Part shown: piece after piece, positions 34,395-45,900 of the stretch
Numbering within the stretch: the stretch's first letter is position 1
How the letters are laid out: each line of letters begins with the position of its first letter
Source of the DNA: Charina bottae
Taxonomy: Eukaryota > Chordata > Lepidosauria > Squamata > Charinaidae
DNA length: 64,000 bases
Direction of reading: 5' to 3'
NCBI GenBank assembly: GCA_023362775.1
Contig: JALMGJ010000002.1
Span: 108,803,981-108,867,980 of the forward strand
The notes under the pieces: generated by a model
Databases searched by the model: none
What the model was told of the DNA's origin: nothing
Seen by the model: the letters and a program-made list of their open reading frames with translations, nothing else
Translations under genes and position numbers: made by a program

Positions 34395-34397
34395 TTT

Positions 34398-34466
<69 letters not shown>

Positions 34467-34471
34467 TTCTT
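34395..34471. repeat. (TTTC)n microsatellite
   Basis: About 18 TTTC units, ending TTCTTCTT. The Lys/Glu-repeat frame on the minus strand is an artefact. Confidence 0.97.
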
Positions 34472-35086
34472 GAAAAGCAGTTTGGAGAAGGGGAACCAGA
34501 TACAAAGAAAAGATCAGAGCTCATGCATTTTATTTAGATGTGTAAAAGAGGGGGATTCAGCAGCTGTAAATTGTCATGTAAACTTTATCTTCCTGAAGTC
34601 CTCACTCTTACACAGCTATTAAAGACTCAGGAGCCTTACCTGTTTTGCATTTGGCCATCCCATAAACCAGGGATCAAAAAGTGTTAATCTTCCATGGATT
34701 GTTGTGTTCCAGTTTCCCTTATCTCTACTATTGGGTGAGCTGGCTGAGGCCAATCAGAGTTGGAATATCAGAACTGAAAAGCCACAGGTTCCCTATTTCT
34801 GCTATAACCCCCAGTTCAAAGCTGTCCTCAAAATTCAAGTTGACAAAATGACAGGGATGCTGAAGCACTGTGTAGGAGAAACTTACTTTTCTAAGCATTT
34901 GATAGAACAACTTTCTTCTTCCCATACCCACCTCCCTCTGCATACAGTCTCTCATATGTCCTGTAGGTAAAGTCCAGGGGTCATGGGTGATTTCAGACAG
35001 AAAACTCCTAGCAAACAGCAGTTACTAGGTCTCTCTTAACAGATTGGAGGATAATAGAAAATCGTTTTAAAATGTGGGAGCATTAA
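34472..35086. other. No recognisable feature
   Basis: Non-coding. Overlapping frames on both strands at 34704-34970 have no recognisable motif. Confidence 0.35.
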
Positions 35087-35418
35087 AGGTAAAGGTTCCC
35101 CCCCGCACATTTGTGCAGTCGTGTCCAACTCTAGGGGCCGGTGCTCATCTCCGTTTGTTAGCCAAAGAGCCAGCGTTGTCCGAAGACACTTCCACAGTCA
35201 TGTGGCCGGCATGACACGTGTGCAACGCTGTTACCTACCCATCGAAGTGGTACCTATTCATCTACTTGCATTTGCATGCTTTCGAATTGCTAGGTTGGCA
35301 AGAGCTGGAGCTAGTGCGGGAGCTCACTCCGCACGCAGGGCTAGGGATTCGAACCTCCGAACTTGCAATCTTCCGATCAACAAGCCTGGCGTCTTAACCG
35401 CTGAGCCACCACGCCCCT
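35087..35418 (-). mobile_element. Sauria-type tRNA-derived SINE, full length
   Basis: Minus strand: AGGGGCGTGGTGGCTCAGCG-GTTAAGACGCC (A box), B box GGTTCGAATCCC, a body with TGCAAATGCAAGTAGATGAA, and GGAGATGAGCACCGGCCCCT. The 3' end GAGTTGGACACGACTGCACA ...GGAACCTTTACCTTTA ends in ACCTTT units, the Sauria/Bov-B tail. The same family occurs at 40119 and 61560. Confidence 0.88.
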
Positions 35419-35574
35419 CATTATTACACAATGGTATATAAAAAGAGCCCTGCTGGATCAGGCCATGGTCCATCTTATTCCAGGATTTTGTTTCTCTCAA
35501 TGGCCAGCTACATGTCTCTTGGGTATTCGCAAACAGGAGATGAAGTTATACATTGTAGGGGGATATGTTTTTTT

Positions 35575-35760
35575 TTTTTTACTATTGTACTATTGCATCT
35601 TGGAAGGAAAGACAAGAAGAGGATGTCCAGCAGCACGGTGGATGGACTCAACTACAGCAGGGATTTACCATTGGAAGACCAGAAGGGACAAATCATCCAG
35701 GAGAAAATCTATCCATGTGGTAGCTAAGAGTCAACACCAACTTGGCAAATAATCAATGAA
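35575..35760 (+). pseudogene. RTE-type LINE 3' terminus
   Basis: The frame reads EGKTRRGCPAARWMDSTT, HWKTRRDKSSRRKSIHVVAK, SQHQLGK and a stop. This is the decayed end of an RTE-clade protein (cf. GRPxxRWxDDI...VHxVAKSRHxL in Bov-B at 61906). The DNA end AAGAGTCAACACCAACTTGG-CAAATAATCAATGAAAA is recalled again at 41580-41635. Confidence 0.6.
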
Positions 35761-37560
35761 AACTGCTGCAACGGGCATTTGGAGTAGCACTGCCCCCAGT
35801 TTGGATGTAACAATATGTCCTCAAGACTGAAAGCCCATGATAGACGTGTCTTCCATGAATTTATCCAATATTTTGAAACCATCCAAATTAATTGTCATCA
35901 CCACACCTTGGGGTAATGCATTTTGCAGTTTAATTATTTAATGGAAGATGATGATATCTGACTTCCTCGTTAAATTCTGTAAAAGAAACAGGGCAATTGT
36001 CAGTTAAAATCCTCATTTGGAATCACTCAAAGAATGTAAAGAAAATATACATTTTGCTCCCCTCAGATATTTGCGATTTGGAAACTATATGTTGGGATGC
36101 CTATCCAATTTCAATAGATGAGAAGCAGAAAAAGGAATGTTTCATTGCTATTTACATAGGATTGGATCCAAAAGTATTTAATCTTAGAGTAGCACTGATG
36201 AAATTGTGATTAACTGGATTCCCACCGAGTTGAACAAGTCTGCTGTAAGCACAATGCAACTTTTGGGGGTTGAGGGGATGTAATTCAGTTGCATGTAAGG
36301 TAAAAAGACCACATTTTCCCAGATCAAACTTGCTTCAGAAGGCAACAGCTCAGCAGGATAGACTATGTGCTTAACCTTTTCCCTCCCCACTGCTTCTTTC
36401 TTGCAAAAGCCACACAAGAGGCCTTTTTTTTAAACCTGCAGGGGGACAGCAGGGAAAGAACTGATTAGGAGCAGAGAAACAGCAGGTAGAAATAATGTCA
36501 GTTGCACCACTGATATGCAAGACCCTTGATGCTGCAGCAGGAAGGGGTTTCTTCATCTGAAAAGAAGGGCTGTTTGATCATCCCCAAGATAGAGATGTCC
36601 AGTTATTTTATGACTGATCATTAGACCTGTGACTAGAAGGAAGGTCATGCATAGAGTTGAACAATTTTGAGAACTGTGTGTGGTGTGGAATGGGACTAAA
36701 AACTAATTGTTTCCCAAATGTCAGAATTAGTGCTGGGGAGAAGAAGCAGAGAAGTTCTCTAAAAAATCTAATAATAGTATTGACATTTTGTAGGCATGTT
36801 CATGTTTTGAAATATTATTTCCACTTTAATGTACAATACTATTCTTAGGAATAATCAGGCCTCAGATTGAAATGGTCTGTCAGATTTGGTTACTTATAGT
36901 ATGAGAAACACTGGAAGCAAACAGAGCAAAATCATGAAGGATTGTTGCTCTAACCAGACAAACATTTGCTTCATTGGATTTTATGAAAAAACAAATATCT
37001 TCATAATCTAAAACTAAATTGTTTTTAAATTAAGACTTTTTGATTATGCCAGAAATATTTGCAAAGAGCACACCTTTAGGGCTCAGTTTCATATCCTGTT
37101 TCCCATGACACCAAAATGCTTTACAAACTGTTTTGAGGCACATGTCCTAATGATATCATCTCCATTTCATCCCCAGCCCACTGCTGAGGAAACCTAGCAC
37201 CCTCTTTAGATGTTTGAATTTGAAAAAATAATTGCTTTCTTTCTTTTCCTGACCCAAAACTTCCCATGCAGACAATCTCAGATGCCTTGGGAATAAGTCT
37301 ATAGCTGACACAATCAGGGACAATTATCTCCTCAGCTCCAGTTGGCCTGGCAAATCTGCTGTGGAAATGCCCCCCTCCATCTGGTTACTGGGCATAGCCA
37401 TTTTAGTTTTGGCTGCAATAGAGACCAGACACCTGGTCTTTTGCTCCTTACACTGGAATATCAAATTTCCAGGAGATAATCCATATCAGGCAGGAATCTT
37501 GCTAATTGATGCTTATATACAGTGTGTGTATGAGTACTGGGTAATTTGTAAAGCAAGAGA
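35761..37560. other. No recognisable feature
   Basis: Non-coding; short frames near 35997 and 36184 have no motifs. Confidence 0.4.
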
Positions 37561-37564
37561 AATC

Positions 37565-37618
37565 TGTCTGTCTGTCTGTCTCCGTCTCCCTGTCCCCCTC
37601 TCTCACACACACACAGAA
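37565..37618. repeat. (CTGT)n / (CA)n simple repeat
   Basis: CTGTCTGTCTGTCTC, then a CT-rich stretch, then CACACACACACA. Confidence 0.85.
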
Positions 37619-38171
37619 TAGGGATAGGAGAGAAAAGACCAGCAATGATTTTGGGGCGAAGGGGCACAATAGCATTGAAACATTTCTAGTTCAGCTTTCT
37701 CTGCTTTGAATTTCATCTTTTGTGGTCATTCATGCAGACCTTTTGATGTGGAGGTGTCAGGTCTTTGATAGCTTCCTGAACAGAAAATGATTTTTTCCTA
37801 AGCATGAAAGTCATGAAGTTCTCTTTATTAAGATAACAGCAGTAGGGATATCAGAATTCCAGCAAAAGAACTAATTTCAAGTTAGAAGCAATGTGTTTAG
37901 GTTTACATTACAGTGGACACTTTCTGAGTCTTTTTCTCAAAGTTTTACAATGCACTGGAGAGGAGGTTATGTCTCTGGGGAAGGGGAAGTCTGTGGCTGT
38001 GACTTTACCTAACAATTGCTTGAACCTTTACCAGTCTGAGAATCAGCTCTTATAGGAGGGTTGTTTTGATACAGGTATATATCTAGAGGTCATCTGGAAT
38101 GCCAGCATCTAAGAAATTGTTTCATAGGACTACTGATCTCCTGGGAGACTGATAGCCCTGTCAAAAGAAGC

Positions 38172-38172
<1 letters not shown>

Positions 38173-38204
<32 letters not shown>
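38173..38204. repeat. (CAT)n microsatellite
   Basis: About ten perfect ATC/CAT units. The surrounding 37619-38333 is otherwise featureless. Confidence 0.95.
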
Positions 38205-38333
38205 GCTTTAATCCCCCACCTCACCAATCCCATCTTCAAGACAGTGATTGATGGGTGGTTTTTTGCCAGTAGGTGATACTGAGCTGGAGGGGAAATTATG
38301 TCAAGGAATCTACCAATCATTGCCCTGAAATTT

Positions 38334-38457
38334 TTTGTTGTTGTTCAGTCGTTTAGTCGTGTCGGACTCTTCGTGACCTCATGGACCATAGCACGCCAGG
38401 CCTTCCTGTCCTCCACTGTCTCTCAGAGTTTACTCAAATTCATGTTCATTACATCCT
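38334..38457 (-). mobile_element. Bov-B LINE 3' end fragment
   Basis: TTGTTGTTGTTCAGTCGTTT, AGTCGTGTCGGACTCTTCGT and ATGGACCATAGCACGCCAGG are the same as the 3' end of the larger Bov-B copy starting at 61906, i.e. the terminal ~120 bp in minus orientation. It is strongly 5' truncated. Confidence 0.9.
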
Positions 38458-39267
38458 GTGTTAAACTGTGTGAGGGCAGCAACACAGCCCAGGCTCATTG
38501 CTGAAGCAAGGCAAAGGTGGACAGTGGAGTCAGCACAATTTATGTCAATATACTTTCTCATAGACTCAGTGATGGCAGGAAAGTATATTAATGTGGCTAT
38601 GAGGAACAGCAATGTATCTAAAAGTACTGGCTTTAATAAAACAACAAAACAAAATCAACCATTTCAGTCAAAACCCAAAACGTTAACAGGCAACTAGGAA
38701 ATTAAATTCCTATTCCTCTCCAGATGGAAGTTCCAACCATCCTGGCCCCAAAACCTGAAGAAAAATGGAAATGGCCTGGACTATTTAAATCTGAGACATG
38801 AATAATCTGGATGTGTGTAAATTTCTAACAAATAATTGCGTGGATAAGTTGCAGTCAACGAAACTACCCCTTCTTTACTTGTCTCACTGCTGACTACATT
38901 TCATATTCTAAACTGTGCAAAATGCAACACATTTGGAAAGCAGTTTGCAAGGGGGGAAGAAGGCAAAGACAAAGGCATTTGTTGATTTATCAGGTTTCCT
39001 AGTGCCTCCTAGAGAAATGTGAACCTTGCTGTTTTTCTGAATAAATATCTTAGGAGTTATTTGTATACAAATAGCTGGGGTGTTTAACTTTTGATTACAG
39101 ATCTTTACGCACTGTCCACTATTATTGAATGCCAGAGTAAAAGGCAGCATGCAGTGTCTCTCCAAAAAGAAAATAGGCTGAAACTGATGACAGGTGTTAA
39201 AACTTAATATGCTGGCCTGGAAGATGGAGCAAGGATGGAACCCAACTGCAGATAAACAACTTCTGGA
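38458..39267. other. No recognisable feature
   Basis: Non-coding sequence; no element termini. Confidence 0.4.
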
Positions 39268-39339
39268 GATGATAGATAGATATAGATAGATATAGATATA
39301 GATATAGATGATATAGATAGACAGAGACAGATATTTTAT
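39268..39339. repeat. (GATA)n / (TAGATA)n microsatellite
   Basis: GATAGATAGATATAGATAGA and related units, ending in GACAGAGACAGATA, directly at the 3' tip of a CR1 copy. Confidence 0.92.
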
Positions 39340-39660
39340 TTATTATTTAAATTTATATCACTGCCCATCTCCCCTGGCCAGGGGACTCTGGGTGGTTTAC
39401 AATAAAAGCAAAGTTAAAAATGTAAATATAAAATTACAATATCAATATAAATAGAATAAATATAGAATCCAAGGGCAATAGATCTTAATAATAGGGAGGG
39501 CATTATGACACCAGCCACCCCTAGGAGGAACTGTTGACCTTCCCATCCCAAGCAAGGCGGCAGAACCAGGTCTTCAAATTTTTCCGGAAGGTCGGGAGCA
39601 ATATTTGGGCATAACTGGCGCACAACCCGAAGTTGTGCAAAGGCCCTCCTGGGCACAACT
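39340..39660 (-). mobile_element. CR1 LINE 3' end
   Basis: The plus strand reads CTGCCCATCTCCCCTGGCCA, GACTCTGGGTGGTTTACAAT (reverse of the CR1 terminus), and farther right GGCAGAACCAGGTCTTCAAA-TTTTTCCGGAAGGTCGGGAG, the reverse of the CR1 C-terminal coding end (FRK-LKTWFCRLAW-like). It is 5' truncated at ~39660, where a hexanucleotide array begins. Confidence 0.85.
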
Positions 39661-39750
39661 ATAGATGTAGGTGTAGGTGTAGGTGTAGGTGTAGGTGTAG
39701 GTGTAGGTGTAGGTGTAGATGTAGATGTAGATGTAGATGTAGATGTAGAA
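39661..39750. repeat. (TAGGTG)n / (TAGATG)n hexanucleotide array
   Basis: A homogeneous GTAGGT hexamer block of about nine units, flanked on both sides by GTAGAT units. It gives spurious Thr-Pro and Thr-Ser repeat frames. Confidence 0.95.
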
Positions 39751-40118
39751 TTGGTGTACTTCTTATCTTCCAAAATGAAAACATTTAAGCATCAATGAAT
39801 TAGGGAACACAAAGATGGGCTATTTATTTAAGCTATTAAACAAATAATAATTTTAAATAGTACTTAAAAAAACAGTACTTTTCTCTCGAGGCAGGGGGGA
39901 GGAAATGTAATAATGGATGTAATATGTAGTCCAGCTGGAAGACAATGACTTTGTGGGTGCAAACTGAATGATAGAGTTCATACATAGCATCCAGTAATGA
40001 CACTTCACACCAATGAAATGATTGATTATCCTAAGCTTTAGAAGTAGCCCTTTCAGAAATGAAGTTCCATAAGATGTCAGCATGTTTTTAATACAGGCAC
40101 AGCTATGATAGGAAATTA

Positions 40119-40372
40119 AAAAGGTAAAAGTTTCCCCACACAGTCGTGTCTGACTCTAGGGGCTGGTGCTCATCTCCGTTTGTTAGCCAAAGAGCCAGCG
40201 TTGTCCGAAGACGCTTCCATGGTCATGTGACTGGCATGACATGTGCGGAACTCTGTTACCTTCCTACCAAAGTGGTACCTATTTATCTACTTGCATTTGC
40301 ATGCTTTCAAATTGCTAGGTTGGCAAGAGCTGGGGCGAGTGCAGAAGTGAACTGCTGAGCCATCGCGCCCCC
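40119..40372 (-). mobile_element. Sauria-type SINE with internal deletion and 13-bp target duplication
   Basis: Same family as 35087-35418 but lacking ~70 bp of the tRNA-like B-box region (after GAAGTGAACTGCTGAGCCAT). TGATAGGAAATTA flanks both ends (40106-40118, 40373-40385). The 3' tail is AAAAGGT (ACCTTTT on the element strand). Loss of the B box should cripple internal Pol III transcription. Confidence 0.9.
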
Positions 40373-40385
40373 TGATAGGAAATTA

Positions 40386-40949
40386 TATAGACCAAATTAA
40401 TGTTGCTGCCATGACTTTGTGAATATTCTTTGCTCTGTCCAAAACAATATGGTACAGCAGTGGAAAGCACAAGAAAAATAACTTAAGTCAAGTCAGAAAT
40501 CTCCTGATGAAAAGGCTTTGTGTGTTATGGTGTTTGTGATCACCTTACCTGCAAGGATGAAAATATGAAACTGAATGCATTCTTTCTCTGGTGTAACGAT
40601 CCAGGAATATTTTATTCTTCAGTTCAGTTACACATGCATGCACACTGGTTACATTTCTCTGCATTTGATTATTGTACACTTAAACATCTTCCTGATATTG
40701 AAATGCTGGGTATCATAAATACAGGTAGATGGCATCATAGTGACAAATCCACATCCTGACTTGCCCATGTTCATTAAATAATCTGTAACATGCCTACAAT
40801 TCATACAAACTACTGTATGCCCATTTTCAAATTATACACACACATAGTCACATAGACAGTTACAGAGGCTATAAAAGCAAAGGTGGACACCACTTTGTAC
40901 AGTATATGCACTAGTTTATTGCACATGTAGAATGGCAGAAATTAAATGT
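40386..40949. other. No recognisable feature
   Basis: Non-coding sequence. Confidence 0.4.
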
Positions 40950-41165
40950 GCTAGCTCACCTGTATGGTGAGTGTATGGTGGTTAAGGTGTTGGACCTCAC
41001 TGGGAAGACCCAGATAAAACTCCATCCTCAAACATGGAAGTTTACTGGGTGACTTTGGGACAGTCATGGTTTTACAGGAGGAAATATGAAGGGAATTAGG
41101 AGGAATTGCTATGCATGCTGTCTTGAGCTCCTGGAGGAAAATGGGACATAAATTTAACAAATGTA
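40950..41165 (+). mobile_element. tRNA-derived SINE with L2-type tail
   Basis: Head-like TATGGTGGTTAAGGTGTTGG followed by CACTGGGTGACTTTGGGACA-GTCA (the core seen in many tRNA SINEs) and the 3' module TGTCTTGAGCTCCTGGAGGA-AAATGGGACATAAAT. Diverged, and the B box is poor. Confidence 0.6.
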
Positions 41166-41489
41166 AACAAAACAAAAAATCACCCCCCTCACTTTGGTAC
41201 AAAACCCCTGCACAAATAAGCAGAGTTTTCCTCTTAGAAAAAAAATTCAAAGATTGCACTTCATCAAGGACTCAAAGCAAAGCACCCTTTGAAGATTTGT
41301 ACAGTCCTAGTGATGAGTGGCTGGACTATGTGAAAAAAAGGTGTGGTCCATCTCCATTGAAATGTATGAAGTTCATATGTGGGCATATGAAAGGCCCATC
41401 AATCATGTTAGATCTCAATGGCCCATTCACACTTGTAAGCCATTGCTTAATGACATTGTCATATCTTGTAGGGATGCTTTCATTTGGAT

Positions 41490-41635
41490 CTCGGTATTAA
41501 GCAGAGTGTTGGACTTGATGGCCAAACAACCTTTTCCAACTCTAAGAATATATTGCATGTGTTGATGAACTATCTATGTGGTCACTAAGAGTCAACAACC
41601 ATGGCACGTAATCATCATCATAATCATATTTGATG
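41490..41635 (+). mobile_element. LINE 3' ends: CR1-like then RTE-like
   Basis: GTGTTGGACTTGATGGCCAA-ACAACCTTTTCCAACTCTAA (41505-41545) resembles the classical CR1 terminus. TATGTGGTCACTAAGAGTCA-ACAACCATGGCACGTAATCA (41572-41615) resembles the RTE tip seen at 35720. Both are very short. Confidence 0.5.
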
Positions 41636-42087
41636 AACTAGTGATTAAGTTTTGTGATTTAATGAGGCCTTGATGCTTTTGAACACAGAATGTGTGAGTT
41701 GATTCTACAGAACAGCATTATGATGCAAGTGATATGACAATTTTTTTCTGCAGTATTTCATTTGTGTTTTAAACATACAAATGGTTAATCTTTAGTCAGC
41801 ATTATGAGCAAATATATTATATACCAACAGAGAACTGAACTACAGTATGTCTCAAATTGAATGCTAATAAATTTTACATGAATTTTACAAGCATTTAATA
41901 TTTCTTTGTACATCACCAACTGAAAGTAATTGCCTATTGTAAAATGATAGACTATTTTATTGTTTCAAGTCTGTATTTCCACTTCTACCCCCCACCCCAC
42001 TTTACATATATTTAATTGGAACCTGACTACACTTTTAGTTGCCTGTTTTGGTCTGACAATTAACTGCAAGTTGGGTTTGGGTAAAAC
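41636..42087. other. No recognisable feature
   Basis: AT-rich non-coding sequence. Confidence 0.4.
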
Positions 42088-42099
42088 GTTTTTAGCCTA

Positions 42100-42423
42100 T
42101 GTCTATGAAGGTTCTCAGTCATCCAGGTGGAATTGTCTGTAGCTTGAATCATGTCAACTGGATTTCTATTTTCTCAGTGGAAACGTTTTGCTCCTTATCT
42201 AAGGAGCTTCTTCAGTCTGAGCAAAGTTGGTAAGGGAATCCTAAATATGTTTCTAGGTAGCTGTGTGACCATACACCTAGGGCTAGGTCATGGTTATATT
42301 GAGATGTTATTTTAAGTCCTTTTTATCATCTAAAGGGGGATCATTAAGATCACCATGCTGCTGTTGAGCTTGTGAAATGGTCTAAATCTTCCTAGGCACA
42401 GAAGACAAAGCAGGGAGGAAGAT
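42100..42423 (-). mobile_element. 5' truncated Penelope-like element with 12-bp target duplication
   Basis: It begins with the PLE 3' tail (TGTCTATGAAGGTTCTCAGT), then GTCTGTAGCTTGAATCATGT, the hammerhead region, and the C-terminal non-coding/coding end to CCTAGGCACAGAAGACAAAG. It is homologous to the left arm of the copy at 10241 but more diverged and a single arm. GTTTTTAGCCTA flanks it (42088-42099, 42424-42435). Confidence 0.92.
42175..42220 (-). ncRNA. Hammerhead-like motif with a damaged core, third PLE copy
   Basis: Minus strand: CTGAAGA (42215-42209) and stem II GCTCCTTAGATAAGGAGC are intact and even extended. The next bases read AAAACG instead of the GAAACG found in the other copies, so the catalytic G12-equivalent is changed. 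Expected inactive. Confidence 0.5.
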
Positions 42424-42686
42424 GTTTTTAGCCTAGTTAGCTATGAAAATAGATCAGTAGTAAATGACAACTTTAAATAGAATTTTTTATGCCATGGAAG
42501 TAGGTACAGTGGGAGTTAGACGTAACTGTAAGAGAACATGCAGTAGCAAACGTTCATCGGATGGCATTGTATTTGCCTTAAATTTTATGTACAAAAATCA
42601 TTAACACGTTTAAAAATCTAATTATGTCAGTAAATTTCATTACGTCATATATGAACAGTAGTGATATTTGTTTCCTATAATAACAT

Positions 42687-42937
42687 GAGAGCCAGTTTGG
42701 TCTAGTGGTTAAATTGCTGGGCTAGAAACCAGGAGTCTGTGAGTTCTAGTCCTGCCTTAGGCATGAAAGCCAGCTGGGTGACCTCGGCCAGAGTCACTCT
42801 CTCTCAGCCCAACTCACCACACAGGGTTGTTGTTGTGGGGAAAATAGGAAGAGGAAGGAGTATTAGGTATGTTCGCCGCCTTGAGTTATTTATAAAAATA
42901 ATAAAGGTGGGATAAAAAACAAATAAATAAATAAAAA
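42687..42937 (+). mobile_element. Full-length tRNA-derived SINE (same head as 8710, different tail)
   Basis: Head GAGAGCCAGTTTGGTCTAGT-GGTTAAATTG (A box), GAGTTCTAGTCCTG (B box), CAGCTGGGTGACCTCGGCCA, then ACAGGGTTGTTGTTGTGGGG and GCCTTGAGTTATTTATAAAA-ATAATAAAGGTGGGATA plus (AAAT)n. The 3' end differs from the Bov-B-type end of 8710-8948. Other copies: window start, 52990 and 54757. Confidence 0.9.
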
Positions 42938-45900
42938 GTTAAAGTCTGATTAAAGTTATTTCTTTTGGAGTTAAGTGAGATGATTCACAATATACAACTT
43001 ATTTCTTTGTATATTACATCTCATTATCAACCCTGTCCTTTTTAAAGTCAAAGGTCTATAGGGTAGCTTGGGGGAAAGGTTGGAATTCCCCAAATACCTT
43101 GTCCTCTCTCAGATAAAGGGAAAACACAGAGATGCTTAAAAACAGCTTTCCCTGACTTAAAACATTCCAGATATGCTGGACTCTGTGATGGTGGTGGATT
43201 ATTGAGTCTAATGCATCTAGAGGATCCCATTGTTGGTGTAGGCTTGGTAAACTTAAATGCTGACTTTTCCTTTTTCCAAGGGCAAGAAGTGACTGCAGTA
43301 TAACAGTTCAAGATTGGTTTGTCAGCCAACAATGACCTGCAGAATGCTTGTCTTTGTCTCTCTCCCTCATCTCTGAAGTCATCTCAGTTACCACACTGTG
43401 ATTGATTTCTATTGCCCCAATCTCAGTTTGCTGAGGCAAAACCCAGGAAACATTTCCACAAATTGTCAATCTTACCTAATGGCTTTATCTTCCATTCACA
43501 TGTGTAGGCCAGTACTACCTGCTGAAAATGTAGTTGCCACTTATTAGAATAATATATTTTCAAAACTTCACAGGTTAACATGTTCCTAATACAGAGAGGT
43601 TCTTGGAATAGATTAGAAGCTATTCAGGTTTGGGTGTGGGATGGGATATTGGAAGCAGTTTGTCATTGAGAAGAAGTAATTTGCCGATTTTTAGGAGCAG
43701 ACACTGCAGATTTCCAAAAATCTGATTCTATTCTTTCTTCAACCAGTTCACAGCAGATGTTTCTCTCTGAAGAGCCACCTGTTTTCCAGGTGGCTTTCCC
43801 TATCTGTTTAGTCACAATTCCCATCATGCCTAATCATTTGCCCATACTATCAGAAGCTGGTGGGAATTGGAGCTTGACAACATTTAGAGAGTGATAAATC
43901 TCTACATTATTACAGAGCACATCCTGAAGTAATTCACGAAAGAATCCCTGTAACTGAGGCTAGTAGAACTTAATTTTCAACCAAGTTTTATTTTCTAAGA
44001 AAGCTTCCAGAATCCAGGACATCATCTTCATCTCAACTTCCCAATTTAACAACAAATGAGTCATTCTTACATTAGATAAAGTTATATCAAAGTACACAGG
44101 GATTTAGTAATAGCACCAAGGAAAGTTCAATTAAAATGTTACCCCACTGGAGACTGTAAAATCTATATCATATAAGTAACAGCTGTTTTGCCAAAAAAAA
44201 AGTATATGCAGTACATAGTACATGTAGATTATTAAATGAAACATGAATGAATAGCTTCCCATAAGAGGCCTTCTACACTTAATTAACTAATCAATTTTCA
44301 AGGGCACGAATAAATGTTAATAGCACAAGTTTAATGCCTGTGCATAATAAATAAACTTAAATATCACTGGCATATACTTTGAAACATCAAAGGGAACAGA
44401 AGAAAAAGAGAATCGTAAACGTGAACAGTTTGAAAGAAAATGAAGTTTAGGTGACCTAATTAAAGGGTTTTTTTTCTCAGCAACAGAAAGACATCAAAGT
44501 ACAGCTTCTGAAGTTTGAAGCTTCCCCCCCCACACACACACACACCCTTTCAAATAAAAAGATTGCATTAAATGAGTCAGGGAACAGCAGCCATAAGAAC
44601 CCTGGGATTTTCAGTGTTTCTGTAGCAACGTGAACAAAATGATTACTAGTTTATCATTTTATATAAGAAAATGTATTCTTCATTTCCTCCTCAGCATTCC
44701 TCCATTCATTTGAGAACAAATATATAAATAAACAAACATAAATACATAAAGGAAACCACTTGTGCAAATATAACTTGTAGTGGGTACAATTGACAGGCCA
44801 AATATTACGTAGTGGAGTGCACAATATCATCATTTGTTTTATATTATTCTTACCTTAATGGATTTAAGATGAAAAAGAAACTTTGAGAAGTTGCCAGAAT
44901 AACTGCAATTCAGAACTACCTAATTGCTCCCATCTTCAAAGCCATGAGTCTGTTTTTCATTCATTCCAGAAGTAGCCATTTTGAAAAGCAGAAAACATGC
45001 ACACTGCTGTCCTTCTTATAAAGGAGATTAATATGCAATGTATTCATTATAAATTTGAATTAAGTGCCTTGAGGAAATCACAAAGGAATCTGGGAGATGA
45101 CAAGCAATTTGTATGAAGCAAGACCTTCCAACAGGAGTGATTTTAATAGGGATTGGCAACAATCCCTAACAATATTGTTTTTATTATTTTTCTCTCTTGC
45201 CACCCAGATGTTCTCATGCACTCCCAAGTTTATGAATTTAGTAAAAGAAATTGTTTGAATATTTTATAGCATATAAAATATGTAATAGGAGCTTGCACCA
45301 CAACATGCAAATGTAGGGTTTCACTCCAGATGGGTCCGTGGTAGGACCAGCTCCAGCAACAAGACCTGGCTAGCATTTGGCTTTTCCTTTTAAAAATCTG
45401 ATTTACTTCTTGGATTATGAGGTGGCTTGGGATCTGTTATATTTAATTTATTTTACTAAAAATGCCCTGTGTAATTCCCAATATTGCAAGATCTCATACT
45501 ATGAAATTCTGCAGCAGCAGGAGGCTTTGACTGAAGAGGCTTGCACCATTTTAAGAATAAAGAACATTTTTACAATGCAAGAAAATAACTATAAATGGTT
45601 GGGGTCCATTCCATATATCTAAATCCAAATGGTGCAGTAAAAAAATTGTCCATTTTTCCCCTTAAAATTCCAGAGGTCGAAAAAATACCAGACTAGAAAT
45701 GTACATATGAAAGGGGGCTATTAAATGCAATGATCTTAATTCTGGGCTGAAAGGGACTGATGGAAGCAATGGAAAAGTTTATGGAAAGCTGTAAGTTATG
45801 TGCTTGGATGAGTGATGTAAAAAGAGGAAGATTATCTGAATAAGAAACACAAGTATGGAGTCAAAAGAATAGATTTTATATTTTGAATCTAAGGTCCATT

